Shown: positions 39,644 through 49,518, numbered from the stretch's first letter. The stretch is DNA of 64,000 bases from Psychromonas sp. psych-6C06 (GCF_002835465.1 NZ_PIZM01000002.1:298344-362343); one strand, 5' to 3'. Made by a program: numbers and translations. The notes: generated from the sequence alone by a model not told the origin.

Positions 39644-39913
39644 TTAACGACGTAGACCTAGTTCAGTGATAAGTGCTGTGTAAGCAGCAATATCTTTACG
39701 CTTTAGGTAGTCAAGTAATTTACGACGTTGAGCAACCATGCGTAGTAGACCACGACGGCTGTGGTGATCGTGGATGTGCTCTTTGAAGTGACCTTGAAGG
39801 TGGTTGATTTGTGCTGTGTACAAAGCAACTTGTACTTCAGATGAACCAGTATCGCCTTCTGAACGACCAAATTTTGCTACAATTTCAGCTTTCTGTTGTG
39901 CACTTAGTGACAT
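39644..39913 (-). CDS. rpsO: Ribosomal protein S15
   Basis: The 89-aa product is a full-length S15, binding the central domain of 16S rRNA in the small subunit. The family segments [17 protein letters not shown] and [21 protein letters not shown] are all present. GGAG precedes the ATG. In most gammaproteobacteria it lies between truB and pnp. Here both neighbours are displaced by unrelated genes. It has its own promoter (40001-40029), a structured leader and a terminator, so it can work alone. Confidence 0.98.
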   Translation of the reverse strand: MSLSAQQKAEIVAKFGRSEGDTGSSEVQVALYTAQINHLQGHFKEHIHDHHSRRGLLRMVAQRRKLLDYLKRKDIAAYTALITELGLRR

Positions 39914-40000
39914 AACATACTCCGATATTTAATGGTTATGTGTATAACCTGTTTTAATTATTATCGCCGATCACTAATTCAGCGATAAAGTGAACGGCGA
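39914..40000 (-). promoter_or_regulatory. rpsO leader with two hairpins (probable S15 autoregulatory site)
   Basis: In the mRNA sense, TCGCCG...TCACT pairs with AGTGA...CGGCGA (39964-40000) and a second hairpin, GGTTAT with ATAACC, lies nearer the ribosome-binding site. E. coli S15 represses its own translation through a pseudoknot in this leader. The equivalent here is inferred from position and structure. Confidence 0.55.
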
Positions 40001-40029
40001 ATTCTACGGTGTATTGCTTCATGACGCAA
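40001..40029 (-). promoter_or_regulatory. Sigma70 promoter of rpsO
   Basis: TTGCGT (40024-40029) and TAGAAT (40001-40006) lie on the minus strand with a 17-nt spacer, just upstream of the leader hairpins. Confidence 0.65.
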
Positions 40030-40073
40030 ACTCTTTTACAGTTAATTTCCAATAAAAGGGAGAGACAATATTT

Positions 40074-40907
40074 ATGGTGACTCAAGCGCAACTCGAGAAT
40101 GCAATACTGATGCATAATCTTACCGATAAGGTGGTTATTTTACACTCTGCCTATGGTAGTTTTGGGGGTGTTGAAGGGGGCCCGAACACTATAATCGACT
40201 GCTTTTTAAGGTCAGGATGCACCTTAGTTGTGCCAACGTTTACCTACGATAATGATGCCTATCCGCCCAAGCAAGGTGATGAATATTTACAAAATGGTAT
40301 GCAATTAAGCAGTTACACTCGTGCACTGCAAGGACTCACTGATAGCTTTCAAATAAATAGCCAGCAGATAAGTCGCGCCATGGGGGTATTACCCAAGGTT
40401 GTGTTAGCCCATTCTAAACGCGTGCGTGGTGTTCACCCTGTTAACTCATTCACCGCTCTTGGCCCTAAGGCAAAAGAGATAATGGCGCAACAAACACTAT
40501 TAAACGTGTATGGTCCTTATGAACTGTGCTATCAACAAGAGGATGCCGTTTTATTATTAATGGGCATCGACTTTACTGGGGTTACCCCGATCCATTTTGC
40601 CGAGCAATTAGCTGGACGCACGCTTTTCCGCGCTTGGGCTAATATGCAAAATACAGATAATCAACGTGAAGTGGTAGAGGTGAGTATTGGCGCTTGCTCG
40701 AGTGGTTTTAATAGGTTACAAGATAGCGTCCAGCACTTAGCAGAAACGACAATGGTGGGTAATAGCCTATGGCGAAGTTACGGATTTAACTCTTTTATTG
40801 ATACCTTAACCGAGCAGATTAAACAGAGCCCTGAGATAACCCACTGCCCCGATATACAATGTATTCGTTGTCATGATGCTATCCTCGGTGGGCCAATCAT
40901 TAATTAA
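40074..40907 (+). CDS. AAC(3)-family N-acetyltransferase
   Basis: The 277-aa protein belongs to the antibiotic N-acetyltransferase fold that includes AAC(3) aminoglycoside enzymes and YokD. The acetyl-CoA and substrate segments VILHSAYGSFGGVEGG near residue 22, TLVVPTFTY near 50 and HPVNSFTALGPKA near 120 are present. Chromosomal members often have no proven antibiotic substrate, so resistance cannot be claimed. AAGGGAG lies upstream of the ATG. It is divergent from rpsO and lies in the truB-rpsO insert with sdaA. Confidence 0.82.
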   Translation: MVTQAQLENAILMHNLTDKVVILHSAYGSFGGVEGGPNTIIDCFLRSGCTLVVPTFTYDNDAYPPKQGDEYLQNGMQLSSYTRALQGLTDSFQINSQQISRAMGVLPKVVLAHSKRVRGVHPVNSFTALGPKAKEIMAQQTLLNVYGPYELCYQQEDAVLLLMGIDFTGVTPIHFAEQLAGRTLFRAWANMQNTDNQREVVEVSIGACSSGFNRLQDSVQHLAETTMVGNSLWRSYGFNSFIDTLTEQIKQSPEITHCPDIQCIRCHDAILGGPIIN

Positions 40908-41070
40908 AACGCAATAAAGAATGTTCATTACGGGCTATTTTTAGCCCCTATATAGCCACAAAGTCTTATACTAAGCGTAGCCTATAATTCTTTTTCACTG
41001 GTGTTCTTCTACTGTGAACCTTCCTTACTAATTACTAAGGATAATCACAACCAATCTTGAGGTAAAGCTT

Positions 41071-42438
41071 ATGTATAGCGTTTTCGATATTTTTAAAATT
41101 GGTATTGGCCCCTCTAGCTCGCATACATTAGGCCCTATGAAAGCGGCTAAATTATTTATTGATGCTTTGCAAGATTCAACCACATTAAGCGATATTACTG
41201 AATTGAGTGTCGACGTACATGGCTCATTATCATTGACAGGCAAAGGGCACAATACCGATTTAGCGATCATATTAGGCCTTGCCGGTTTTGAGCCAGAATA
41301 TGTGGATCTCGATATGATTCCGCATTTTATAAAACAGGTTGAGCAAAGCGAACTATTACCTATTGCACTCTCAACACATACGGTTCGTTTTCCGCGCAGT
41401 GCAATTAACTTTATCAATGAACCACTTCCTCTTCACGAAAACGGCATGTCTTTGCATGCTTTTATCGATCAAGAGATGGTATTTTCACAAACCTACTATT
41501 CAACCGGTGGTGGCTTTATTGTTGAAGCGAGTCAATTTTACAACGACAAAACCGATCAAGAAAATGTCACCTACCCCTTTAAAAGTGCACAGCAATTACT
41601 TGATCAATGCATCAGCAATAATATCAGTATCAGTAACTTAATGATGACAAATGAACTATGTACAATCAGTCGGGAAGAGATAGACACTCGTTTTGCTAAA
41701 ATTTGGCAAACTATGCAGGAGGGCATTAAACGAGGTTGTGCAACAGAAGGTCTATTAGCAGGGCCACTTCGTGTTCCAAGACGAGCACCTGCATTACATC
41801 GTCAGTTATCAATAAATAATAATATGTTAGCTGACCCGATGATTTTAATTGATTGGGTCAATATGTTTGCACTCGCTGTGAGTGAAGAGAATGCAGCCGG
41901 CGGTCGCGTTGTAACCTCGCCGACGAATGGTGCAGCAGGTATTATTCCAGCAGTGCTTTCTTATTATGATAAGTTTGTCACCCGTGTTGGCCCCGAGCAA
42001 TACACACGTTTCTTTTTAGCAGCCTCTGCCATTGGCGGGCTATTTAAAGGTAATGCTTCTATCTCTGGCGCAGAGGTGGGATGTCAAGGTGAAATTGGCG
42101 TTTCTTGCTCTATGGCGGCAGCTGGTTTAACGGAGATAATGGGCGGTAGCCCGCAGCAGGTAGCCGAAGCTGCAGAAATAGCGATGGAGCACCACCTTGG
42201 CTTAACCTGCGATCCCGTCGCCGGGCAAGTTCAGGTTCCTTGCATTGAGCGTAATGCCATTTCTGCGATGAAAGCAATTAACGCTTCACGAATGGCAATG
42301 AGACGTCAAAGTGCGCCACATGTTTCACTCGATAAAGTGATTGAAACGATGTATGAAACCGGCAAAGATATGAATGCTAAATACCGCGAAACCTCACAGG
42401 GTGGGCTGGCAATAAAGATTGCTTATACTTGTACTTAA
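41071..42438 (+). CDS. sdaA: L-serine dehydratase
   Basis: SdaA deaminates L-serine to pyruvate and ammonia with an iron-sulfur cluster. The 455-aa product is of the single-chain type, with the beta-domain start [21 protein letters not shown] and alpha-domain cysteines in [23 protein letters not shown] and VPCIERN as cluster ligands. Length is typical. GAGGT precedes the ATG. It sits in the truB-rpsO insert. AGCT-based repeats follow its stop. Confidence 0.95.
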   Translation: MYSVFDIFKIGIGPSSSHTLGPMKAAKLFIDALQDSTTLSDITELSVDVHGSLSLTGKGHNTDLAIILGLAGFEPEYVDLDMIPHFIKQVEQSELLPIALSTHTVRFPRSAINFINEPLPLHENGMSLHAFIDQEMVFSQTYYSTGGGFIVEASQFYNDKTDQENVTYPFKSAQQLLDQCISNNISISNLMMTNELCTISREEIDTRFAKIWQTMQEGIKRGCATEGLLAGPLRVPRRAPALHRQLSINNNMLADPMILIDWVNMFALAVSEENAAGGRVVTSPTNGAAGIIPAVLSYYDKFVTRVGPEQYTRFFLAASAIGGLFKGNASISGAEVGCQGEIGVSCSMAAAGLTEIMGGSPQQVAEAAEIAMEHHLGLTCDPVAGQVQVPCIERNAISAMKAINASRMAMRRQSAPHVSLDKVIETMYETGKDMNAKYRETSQGGLAIKIAYTCT

Positions 42439-42468
42439 AGACGAAGGGAAGGCAGGAAAGACGAAAAG

Positions 42469-42523
42469 CTGGAATGCTAAAAAAGCTGGAATGCTAAAAA
42501 GCTTCTAGCCTTACAACCTCAAG
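42469..42523 (+). repeat. AGCTGGAATGCTAAAAA direct repeats after sdaA
   Basis: Two copies of a 17-bp unit begin ~30 nt past the sdaA stop, followed by AGCTTCTAGCCTT, which is the inverse of the same AGCT-rich theme seen after leuS. Confidence 0.65.
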
Positions 42524-42642
42524 CCCTCTTGCCTTCAAGCCTTACAGCCCTAAAACCTTCTTGCCTTCAAGCCTTACAGCCCTAAAACCTTCTGCCTTCA
42601 AGCCTTACAGCCCTAAAACCTTCTTGCCTTCAAGCCTTTCAG
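42524..42642. repeat. ~32-bp tandem repeat between sdaA and the small zinc-ribbon gene
   Basis: Nearly 4 head-to-tail copies of a unit reading CTTGCCTTCAAGCCTTACAG followed by CCCTAAAACC. One copy is a base shorter. It ends exactly at the stop codon of the gene to its right. Confidence 0.85.
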
Positions 42643-42858
42643 CTATTTCTGCTCTTCAACTTCCAAGCCAACTTGTGTACACCCTTTAGCACAACTGACA
42701 CCTGTTTCAGAGTCAGAGGAAACAGAGAGTTGTAATGGTTGCTTACAAGTAGCGCAAAGCACAGTCTGTCCTTTACCAATTTTTTTGATCATATTTTTCT
42801 GTTCGTTGAAGGATTTAGCAGAAGATTTATTGATAGCAGAGAAGTCGAGTTTAGTCAT
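42643..42858 (-). CDS. Small zinc-ribbon-like protein (71 aa)
   Basis: The 71-aa product has two Cys pairs, CATC (near 35-38) and CAKGC (near 56-60), about 20 residues apart, as in a small zinc ribbon. The N-terminal third is polar and helical. I do not know the family. It is probably a conserved hypothetical of marine gammaproteobacteria. It converges with sdaA across the tandem repeat. A DNA- or protein-binding role is possible but unsupported. Confidence 0.65.
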   Translation of the reverse strand: MTKLDFSAINKSSAKSFNEQKNMIKKIGKGQTVLCATCKQPLQLSVSSDSETGVSCAKGCTQVGLEVEEQK

Positions 42859-42924
42859 AATAAGTCTTAATCAGATATATAATTTAATAATTTAATAATT
42901 CATATAATTCATATAATTAATGAT

Positions 42925-43173
42925 TCAGGGCTAAGCTATTTGGGTTAAAGATCAAGGCGAAAGCGCGGAGCTTGGATTACCAAGAACTCCGTACATCCTG
43001 TACTCCGCCCTACGGGCCATCCTTCGGATGTTCAAATTTATTCCAGATAAATTTGTGAGTACTGTCAACGCATACAAATAGGTCAGGAACCTATTTGAAT
43101 GGCTTTAGCCAGCCGCAACGCGGTGAAGTAGACGGATGCACTTCTTATATTTTCCCAAAGAGCGACGCCCTGA
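42925..43173. mobile_element. 249-bp MITE-like element with 20-bp inverted ends and six internal hairpins
   Basis: The left end TCAGGGCTAAGCTATTTGGG (42925-42944) and the right end at 43154-43173 are inverted repeats matching 16 of 20 bases. Between them lie six hairpins: 42971-42984, 42991-43003, 43018-43030, 43033-43055, 43075-43097 and 43101-43110. There is no coding capacity and no transposase. The element ends 4 nt past the truB stop, where the operon is broken. I recall similar sequence as a common intergenic repeat in marine genomes. Confidence 0.7.
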
Positions 43174-43177
43174 GTTA

Positions 43178-44110
43178 TTAAAGGTTGACGAGACGTTTCG
43201 GCGCAATAAGGCCATCATCGTTCATCTGGCCCATGCCGATAAATGTGCGTGCTTCACCAACGGTGATACGTACTAAAGTATCATCGGGTGCGCCAAATAC
43301 CTGAACGGGCTGACCATGTAACATGTAATCACCCATCTCATCACTGATATTCACTTCAGGATAATTCTTAACGGCAGTATCCATCTCTAATAATAATGGA
43401 TCAAGCAATTCATAGGGGCTCATGTCCTGTGCTTTCGCTTGTTCAATTAAGGCATCAAGCTGCTCAATGGTCACCATACGTTCATAGGGGTAATCAGCAA
43501 CTTGTGTACGGCGTAGCATAGAAACATGCGCGCCACAGCCAAGCAACTCCCCCAGATCATCGGTGATAGTACGAATATAAGTCCCTTTACTGACATGAAT
43601 ATCTAAATCAACTTCATCACCTTCAAAGCGCAATTGATTGATTTCATAGACTGTTATTGGACGAGCAGGACGGTCAATGGTGATCCCTTCGCGTGCATAT
43701 TTATACAAAGGTTTACCTTCATGTTTCAATGCTGAATACATTGAAGGCACTTGCATAATATCACCTCGGAAAGTATCCAAAGCGGCATCAAGTTGATCCT
43801 GTGTAACCGAAACCGGTTTCTCACATACCACATCACCTTGCGAATCGCTGGTATCGGTACGCACACCTAACTTTGCAGTCACAATATAACGTTTATCAGA
43901 ATCTAGCAGAAACTGAGAAAACTTAGTTGCTTCTCCAAGACAGATAGGCAACATACCCGTTGCAAGTGGATCAAGCGCACCAGTATGTCCCGCTTTATTG
44001 GCAAAAAAGATGCGTTTAACACGTTGCAAAGCATGGTTAGAGCTAATATCGGTTGGTTTATCTAATAAGACAACACCATTAATGCTACGACCTTTACCAC
44101 GCCTTGCCAT
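43178..44110 (-). CDS. truB: tRNA pseudouridine-55 synthase
   Basis: TruB makes pseudouridine 55 in the T-loop of tRNAs. The 310-aa product has [14 protein letters not shown] (near 12-25), the catalytic-Asp motif [15 protein letters not shown] and the C-terminal PUA domain. Its ATG overlaps the rbfA stop by one base, so the two are translationally coupled. It is the last gene of the rimP operon here, since the expected next gene rpsO is 3.3 kb away. Confidence 0.97.
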   Translation of the reverse strand: MARRGKGRSINGVVLLDKPTDISSNHALQRVKRIFFANKAGHTGALDPLATGMLPICLGEATKFSQFLLDSDKRYIVTAKLGVRTDTSDSQGDVVCEKPVSVTQDQLDAALDTFRGDIMQVPSMYSALKHEGKPLYKYAREGITIDRPARPITVYEINQLRFEGDEVDLDIHVSKGTYIRTITDDLGELLGCGAHVSMLRRTQVADYPYERMVTIEQLDALIEQAKAQDMSPYELLDPLLLEMDTAVKNYPEVNISDEMGDYMLHGQPVQVFGAPDDTLVRITVGEARTFIGMGQMNDDGLIAPKRLVNL

Positions 44111-44529
44111 TATGCTTTTTCCTCATCATGTTGATCGTCTTCATCAACACGACCAGACTCTTCCATTTTTACTTTATCGTTTTTAACAGCCCCGCTTACT
44201 AACTCAGAGATACGTAAACCTTCTGTTAGTGTTTCGTCAAAGCAAAAACGTACTTCAGGCACAATACGTAAACGCATCGCTTTACCTAACAAGCGACGAA
44301 TATAGCCCGACGCAGAGTTTAAGCCAGCAAGGGACTCTTCATTGGTTTGATCTCCAATGGTTAAAAACGTTACAAATACTTTTGCGTATGCCAGATCACG
44401 GGTGATATCAACACCTGAAATAGTGACCATGCCAATACGTGGATCTTTAACCTCTTGTTGCAATATACGCGCAAGTTCTTTTTGAACTTGTTGCGAAACG
44501 CGTGAGGTACGGCTGAAATCATTTGCCAT
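44110..44529 (-). CDS. rbfA: Ribosome-binding factor A
   Basis: RbfA binds the 30S subunit and helps late 16S maturation, and is important in the cold. The 139-aa product has the KH-like fold (about 5-110) with [20 protein letters not shown] and a charged Glu/Asp/Lys tail. It lies between infB and truB, the conserved order. A perfect hairpin occurs in the gap to infB. Confidence 0.96.
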   Translation of the reverse strand: MANDFSRTSRVSQQVQKELARILQQEVKDPRIGMVTISGVDITRDLAYAKVFVTFLTIGDQTNEESLAGLNSASGYIRRLLGKAMRLRIVPEVRFCFDETLTEGLRISELVSGAVKNDKVKMEESGRVDEDDQHDEEKA

Positions 44530-44568
44530 TTTTTACTCCTAGATCAACTCATTGATCGTTATACAAAC

Positions 44569-44597
44569 AACAATGGAGGCACACAGCCTCCATTGTT
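44569..44597 (-). other. Perfect 12-bp hairpin between infB and rbfA
   Basis: AACAATGGAGGC pairs with GCCTCCATTGTT (44569-44580 with 44586-44597) around a 5-nt loop. The minus strand continues GTTTGTAT, with no T run, so it may be a processing or stability signal instead of a terminator. Confidence 0.65.
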
Positions 44598-44617
44598 AAA
44601 TTCAAGCTGATTTAAAA

Positions 44618-47251
44618 TTAAAGAGTACGTTTAACTTCAATAGTTTCAAATACTTCGATTTGGTCACCAACGCGTACATCATTGTAGTTTTTAACGCCAA
44701 CACCACATTCCATACCGTTACGTACTTCTTCTGCATCATCTTTAAAGCGACGTAGGGATTCAAGTACACCTTCGTAAATAACAATGTTATCACGTAGGAC
44801 ACGGATTGGGTTGTTACGTTTAATTTTACCTTCAATAACCATACAACCAGCAATTGCGCCAATTTTTGGTGATTTAAATACATCACGTACATCAGCAATA
44901 CCGGTGATCTCTTGTTTAAACTCAGGAGAAAGTAATCCACCCATTGCGCTACGAACTTCATCGATTAGATCGTAGATGATGCTGTAGTAATGTAAATCAA
45001 CCGCTTCGTTATCAATCAATTTACGCGCAGAAGCATCAGCACGAACGTTGAAACCAATCACGATTGCACCAGAAGCAGAGGCTAAAGAAGCATCCGTTTC
45101 TGTAATACCACCCACACCACGACCGATAATGTTAACTTTAACTTCATCTGTAGATAGTTTGTTCAATGAATCACAAATCGCTTCAAGTGAACCTTGTACA
45201 TCCGCTTTAAGTACGATGTTAAGCTCAGAAACTTCACCCGCTTCCATGTTAGTAAACATGTTATCAAGTTTCGCTTTTTGTTGACGAGCTAGTTTAATAT
45301 CACGGAATTTACCTTGACGGTAAAGCGCAACTTCACGTGCTTTCTTCTCATCTTTAACAACAGTCGCTTCATCACCTGCTTGTGGAACACCAGATAGACC
45401 TAGTACTTCTACAGGAATAGATGGGCCAGCAAGTTCAATTGGCTTACCGTTTTCATCACGCATTGCACGAACACGACCATACTCAAGACCACATAATACG
45501 ATGTCGCCCTGTTTTAGCTCGCCTTGTTGTACAAGAATAGAAGCAACTGGACCACGGCCTTTATCTAGACGGGATTCGATCACAACACCAGAAGCAGGAC
45601 CTTTTGCAACCGCCTCTAAATCAAGCATTTCTGATTGTAATAAAATGCTATCAAGTAGATCGTCAACACCTGTGCCCACTTTCGCAGAAACATGTACGAA
45701 GATGTTTTCGCCACCCCATTCTTCTGAGATAACGTCATGCTGAGAAAGCTCAGTTTTAACGCGATCTGGATCAGCAGCTTCTTTATCGATTTTGTTAACC
45801 GCAACGATTAAAGGAACACCAGCAGCTTTAGCATGCTGAATCGCTTCAATTGTTTGTGGCATAACACCATCATCAGCAGCCACAACCAGTACCACGATAT
45901 CAGTTGCTTTAGCACCACGAGAACGCATAGATGTAAAGGCAGCATGCCCTGGAGTATCAAGGAATGAGATCATGCCTTTATCAGTATCTACATGGTAAGC
46001 ACCGATATGCTGTGTAATACCACCCGCTTCACCGTCAGCAACTTTTGCACGACGAATGTAATCAAGTAATGATGTTTTACCGTGGTCAACGTGACCCATG
46101 ATAGTAACAACAGGTGCACGTGATGTAGAAACACCACCCTGTTGAGCTTCAGCCATTACAGATTCTTCTAACTCATTTTCTTTAGTTAGAATTACTTTAT
46201 GGCCCATCTCTTCAGCCACTAATGTTGCCGTTTCTTGGTCGATAACTTGGTTGATAGTCGCCATTGCGCCCATCTTCATCATCTCTTTAATCACTTCTGT
46301 CGCTTTTACTGCCATTTTATTAGCAAGTTCAGCAACAGTGATTGTTTCACCAATTTTCACATCACGCTCAACTTTTGCTGCAGGCTTTTCAAATGCTTGT
46401 TGTAATGCTGAAGGTGTTGCAACACGTGCTTTTTTACCACGACGACCGCGACGACCTTGTGGAGCTTGTGCTGGTGACTCTGCAGCTTTTTTCTTTTTCT
46501 TACGACGGCTTGGACCTTCCGCTTTAGAATCAGAAGCATCTTCCGCTTCTTGTGCCGCAGCAGATGACGTTACATGGTAATCTTGCTCTGCAGCGATACG
46601 TTTACGTTCAGCTTCTTCTTTCGCCCAACGCTCAGCATTCTCTTCAGCTAATTTCTTAGCGATGATTGCTTGCTCCGCTGCTTCTTTTTCAGCTTTAGCT
46701 GTCGCTTCTTGATCCGCTTTCTTAAGCAGAGCTGCAGCCTCTTTTTCAGCTTCGATTTGTTCAGCTGTTTTTTCAACTTTTGCAGTAGTTTGCTTCTCTT
46801 TATTAGCCGCAGCCGCTTTTTTTGCTTTTTCATCAGCTTCTTTCTTAGCAGCTAATTTTTCAGCTTGTAGCTTTTCAGCGGCAGCTTTCTGTGCATCAAG
46901 TTCAGCTTGACGTTTAGCCTGCTCAGCAGCTTCTTCAGCAGCTTTTGCTTCATTTTCAGCTTGTACTTCAGTATCAGTGCGTTTTACATAAGTACGTTTT
47001 TTACGTACTTCAACATTTACTGACTGACCTTTAACATTCAACGTTGTTTTAGTTTTACGTTGTAAGGTCATTTTTTTCTTTTGCTCGCCACCATGTTGCT
47101 TTTGCAGGTAAGTAGTTAGCGTTTCTTTTTCTTTTAACGTTACTTTGTCTGATGCACTTTTTGTAATACCTGCATCTGCAAATTGTTTAACCAACGTTTC
47201 AGCTGATTTATTTAGCTCTTTTGCGAGCTCATTTAATAATATATCTGACAT
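44618..47251 (-). CDS. infB: Translation initiation factor IF-2
   Basis: IF-2 is the GTPase that brings fMet-tRNA to the ribosome. The 877-aa product has the N-terminal IF2-N domain (about 1-50), a long Ala/Lys/Glu-rich coiled region (about 75-280), the G domain starting with GHVDHGKT at 386-393 and DTPGH and NKID further on, and the C-terminal beta-barrel domains. The linker repeats make this a long gammaproteobacterial form. It follows nusA by 19 nt. Confidence 0.97.
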   Translation of the reverse strand: MSDILLNELAKELNKSAETLVKQFADAGITKSASDKVTLKEKETLTTYLQKQHGGEQKKKMTLQRKTKTTLNVKGQSVNVEVRKKRTYVKRTDTEVQAENEAKAAEEAAEQAKRQAELDAQKAAAEKLQAEKLAAKKEADEKAKKAAAANKEKQTTAKVEKTAEQIEAEKEAAALLKKADQEATAKAEKEAAEQAIIAKKLAEENAERWAKEEAERKRIAAEQDYHVTSSAAAQEAEDASDSKAEGPSRRKKKKKAAESPAQAPQGRRGRRGKKARVATPSALQQAFEKPAAKVERDVKIGETITVAELANKMAVKATEVIKEMMKMGAMATINQVIDQETATLVAEEMGHKVILTKENELEESVMAEAQQGGVSTSRAPVVTIMGHVDHGKTSLLDYIRRAKVADGEAGGITQHIGAYHVDTDKGMISFLDTPGHAAFTSMRSRGAKATDIVVLVVAADDGVMPQTIEAIQHAKAAGVPLIVAVNKIDKEAADPDRVKTELSQHDVISEEWGGENIFVHVSAKVGTGVDDLLDSILLQSEMLDLEAVAKGPASGVVIESRLDKGRGPVASILVQQGELKQGDIVLCGLEYGRVRAMRDENGKPIELAGPSIPVEVLGLSGVPQAGDEATVVKDEKKAREVALYRQGKFRDIKLARQQKAKLDNMFTNMEAGEVSELNIVLKADVQGSLEAICDSLNKLSTDEVKVNIIGRGVGGITETDASLASASGAIVIGFNVRADASARKLIDNEAVDLHYYSIIYDLIDEVRSAMGGLLSPEFKQEITGIADVRDVFKSPKIGAIAGCMVIEGKIKRNNPIRVLRDNIVIYEGVLESLRRFKDDAEEVRNGMECGVGVKNYNDVRVGDQIEVFETIEVKRTL

Positions 47252-47270
47252 ATTTTTCTCCTATCTGTGC

Positions 47271-48773
47271 TTATTCAGCATCTTCGCTAAACCAACAGAT
47301 GTTACGCGCAGCCATAATAAGCTCACCCGCTTTTTCTTCGTTTAATTCATCAATCTCAACAAGATCATCAACCGCTTGCTCTGCAAGATCTTCAAGTGTT
47401 ATTACACCTTTACTCGCTAATACAAACGCAAGGTGAGCTTCTAGGCCTTCAAGTGCTAATAAATCATCAGCAGGCGTAGCACCTTCAAGACTCTCTTCAG
47501 CAGCTAGCGCTTTAGTTGCTAAAACATCTTTAGCTCGTGTACGTAACTCTTCAACCATCTCTTCATCAAGGCCTTCAATTTCAAGTAGCTCATTAACAGG
47601 TACATAAGCCACTTCTTCAAGTGAAGTGAAACCTTCTTCTACTAACACAGCAGCAAAATCTTCATCGATTTCAAGTGCTTCTGTGAATACAGTAATAACA
47701 CTATCAGCTTCCGCTTGATGCTTCGCCTGTAGCTCTGCAACAGTCATTACATTTAATGTCCAACCTGTCAGCTCAGAAGCTAGGCGGATATTTTGACCGT
47801 TACGACCAATCGCTTGTGCAAGGTTATCTTCTTCAACTGCAATGTCCATGCTGTGTGTATCTTCATCAACAACAATAGAAGCAACTTCAGCTGGTGACAT
47901 TGCATTAATTGCAAATTGTGCAGGGTTCTCATCCCAAAGGATAATATCAACACGTTCGCCACCCAATTCACTTGAGATTGCTTGCACACGTGCGCCACGC
48001 ATACCAACACAAGCACCAATTGGGTCAATGCGTTGATCATTTGATTTAACGGCAATTTTTGCACGAGATCCAGGATCACGCGCTGCGCCGACAAGGTCAA
48101 TCATCTCTTCTGCAATTTCAGGCACTTCCAAACGGAAAAGTTCAATTAGCATTTGTGGTTGTGTACGAGTCATAAACAGTTGTGCACCACGTGCTTCGGG
48201 GCGAACATCAAATAGCAGACCACGTAAGCGGTCACCTGGACGGAAGTTTTCACGCGGTAGCATCTCATCACGGAAGATAACTGCTTCTGCATTACCACCT
48301 AGATCTAATAAGATGTTTTCACGGTTCATGCGTTTTACCACGCCCGTGATTAACTCACCTTGCTGCTCTGCATATTGCTCTACAACTTGAGCGCGTTCAG
48401 CTTCACGTACTTTCTGTACGATTACTTGTTTTGCCGTTTGTGTGGTAATACGATCAAACTTCACAGACTCAATCTGATCTTCGATGAACTCACCAATTTG
48501 AATCTCTGCATTATCAAATTCAGCGGCTTCAAAGGTCATCTCTGAACATGGGTTTTCCATTTCAGCATCAGGTGCAAGCACTAACCAACGACGAAATGTT
48601 TCAAAATCACCTGTTTCACGGTCAATGGCAACACGTACTTCAATCTCTTGCTCATATTTTTTCTTTGTTGCAATCGCTAATGCGCTCTCTAGTGCTTCAA
48701 AAATTGCTTCACGTGGAAGTCCTTTTTCATTAGATACCGCTTCTACGACTAATAAAATCTCTTTATTATTCAT
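47271..48773 (-). CDS. nusA: Transcription elongation/termination factor NusA
   Basis: NusA binds RNA polymerase and nascent RNA, and acts in pausing, termination and antitermination. The 500-aa product has the N-terminal polymerase-binding domain, an S1 domain (about 135-200), KH1 and KH2 (about 230-345) with [16 protein letters not shown], and two acidic C-terminal helix-hairpin repeats typical of gammaproteobacteria. It lies between rimP and infB, the conserved place. Confidence 0.97.
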   Translation of the reverse strand: MNNKEILLVVEAVSNEKGLPREAIFEALESALAIATKKKYEQEIEVRVAIDRETGDFETFRRWLVLAPDAEMENPCSEMTFEAAEFDNAEIQIGEFIEDQIESVKFDRITTQTAKQVIVQKVREAERAQVVEQYAEQQGELITGVVKRMNRENILLDLGGNAEAVIFRDEMLPRENFRPGDRLRGLLFDVRPEARGAQLFMTRTQPQMLIELFRLEVPEIAEEMIDLVGAARDPGSRAKIAVKSNDQRIDPIGACVGMRGARVQAISSELGGERVDIILWDENPAQFAINAMSPAEVASIVVDEDTHSMDIAVEEDNLAQAIGRNGQNIRLASELTGWTLNVMTVAELQAKHQAEADSVITVFTEALEIDEDFAAVLVEEGFTSLEEVAYVPVNELLEIEGLDEEMVEELRTRAKDVLATKALAAEESLEGATPADDLLALEGLEAHLAFVLASKGVITLEDLAEQAVDDLVEIDELNEEKAGELIMAARNICWFSEDAE

Positions 48774-48788
48774 CTTTCATCGCCTTAA

Positions 48789-49247
48789 TTAATCAAATTT
48801 TGGAACAATATTCGCTTTCTGGATATTACTTAATGCGAAGCGCTCAAGTGTACCATCAACGTTAATACAAATTATTTCACCTTCAACACTATCGATAATG
48901 CCTTTCCATTTACGACGGTTTTGAATTGGCATGCGTAGTTGCACTTTAACTTCTTCGCCCACAAAGGTAGCGTAGTGTTGCGCGCTAAATAAAGGACGCT
49001 CTAAACCCGGTGATGAAACCTCTAACGTATATTCATTAGTAATAGGATCTTCTACGTCCATTAATGCGCTGATTTGACGACTTACTGCAGCACAATCATC
49101 TACCAGAATGCCTGCCTCTTGGTCAATATACACTCTGAGTGTTGAGTGGTTGCCTGCTCGGATATATTCAATACCCACTAATTCATAACCCAGATCTTCA
49201 ACGCTTGGCGTAAACATCTCAGTTAATCGTTGTTCTAAACTTGCCAA
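48789..49247 (-). CDS. rimP: Ribosome maturation factor RimP
   Basis: RimP is needed for 30S subunit assembly. The 152-aa product has the family segments [23 protein letters not shown] and [10 protein letters not shown] and a C-terminal SH3-like domain. It is the first gene of the operon rimP-nusA-infB-rbfA-truB. A promoter and a structured leader of about 220 nt lie upstream, with a terminator-like hairpin at 49288-49309 just before its ribosome-binding site, so expression is probably attenuated. Confidence 0.96.
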   Translation of the reverse strand: MASLEQRLTEMFTPSVEDLGYELVGIEYIRAGNHSTLRVYIDQEAGILVDDCAAVSRQISALMDVEDPITNEYTLEVSSPGLERPLFSAQHYATFVGEEVKVQLRMPIQNRRKWKGIIDSVEGEIICINVDGTLERFALSNIQKANIVPKFD

Positions 49248-49287
49248 ATTTATCCCCTTTTACACCTAATATATTTAGGTTCAGAAA

Positions 49288-49309
49288 CAAAAAAAGGGCA
49301 TATAGCCCT
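49288..49309 (-). terminator. Terminator-like hairpin next to the rimP start
   Basis: AGGGC pairs with GCCCT (49295-49299 with 49305-49309), followed on the minus strand by seven T residues. It lies 40 nt before the rimP ATG in the leader. Confidence 0.7.
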
Positions 49310-49317
49310 AATTTATT

Positions 49318-49347
49318 TTAACCGTTTGAACTTTTTCAAACGGTTAA
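49318..49347 (-). other. 13-bp hairpin in the rimP leader
   Basis: TTAACCGTTTGAA pairs with TTCAAACGGTTAA (49318-49330 with 49335-49347), loop CTTT. It lies between two terminator-like hairpins. Confidence 0.65.
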
Positions 49348-49352
49348 ATAAC

Positions 49353-49378
49353 AAAAAAGCCCCAATAAATTGGAGCTT
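49353..49378 (-). terminator. First terminator-like hairpin of the rimP leader
   Basis: On the minus strand AAGCTCCAAT pairs with ATTGGGGCTT (with one G-U pair), followed by six T residues. Confidence 0.65.
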
Positions 49379-49379
49379 C

Positions 49380-49475
49380 ATTCAGTTGCTTGCCCAAAAC
49401 AAGCGAGACCAACAATCTGGTCTGAATGGCCAAACTGAATAAATTAACTTTTATCAGTTCGCTTTAATGGTTCGA
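49380..49475 (-). promoter_or_regulatory. Branched leader RNA upstream of rimP (probable rimP leader attenuator)
   Basis: In the transcript, ATTCAGTT/AACTGAAT (ends at 49380-49387 and 49433-49440) closes a junction holding two hairpins, GACCA/TGGTC (49407-49411 with 49418-49422) and GCTTG/CAAGC (49388-49392 with 49400-49404), plus a TGGCCA site. The three hairpins further on complete the leader. A rimP leader family of putative attenuators is known in gammaproteobacteria; assignment is by position and structure, not a covariance search. Confidence 0.6.
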
Positions 49476-49504
49476 ATTATAAACAGATTTTCTTTGCTAA
49501 GCAA
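49476..49504 (-). promoter_or_regulatory. Sigma70 promoter of the rimP-nusA-infB operon
   Basis: TTGCTT (49499-49504) and a perfect TATAAT (49476-49481) lie on the minus strand with a 17-nt spacer, placing the start near 49469, just before the branched leader. Confidence 0.75.
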
Positions 49505-49518
49505 TGCTTATTAGCAAA
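49493..49518. promoter_or_regulatory. Inverted repeat over the rimP -35 region (candidate operator)
   Basis: TTTGCTAA and TTAGCAAA (49493-49500 with 49511-49518) flank a 10-nt centre with a further AAGCA/TGCTT inverted pair, overlapping the -35 hexamer. The binding protein is unknown. Confidence 0.4.

Noticed and set aside
42925..43173. CRISPR array
   Set aside because: Hairpins are all different and there are no equal repeats with spacers. The 32-bp tandem array next to it has no spacers either.
46251..46580. Plus-strand 109-codon frame across infB
   Set aside because: It is an antisense shadow of the Lys/Ala/Glu-rich region of IF-2, where reverse codons give long open frames.
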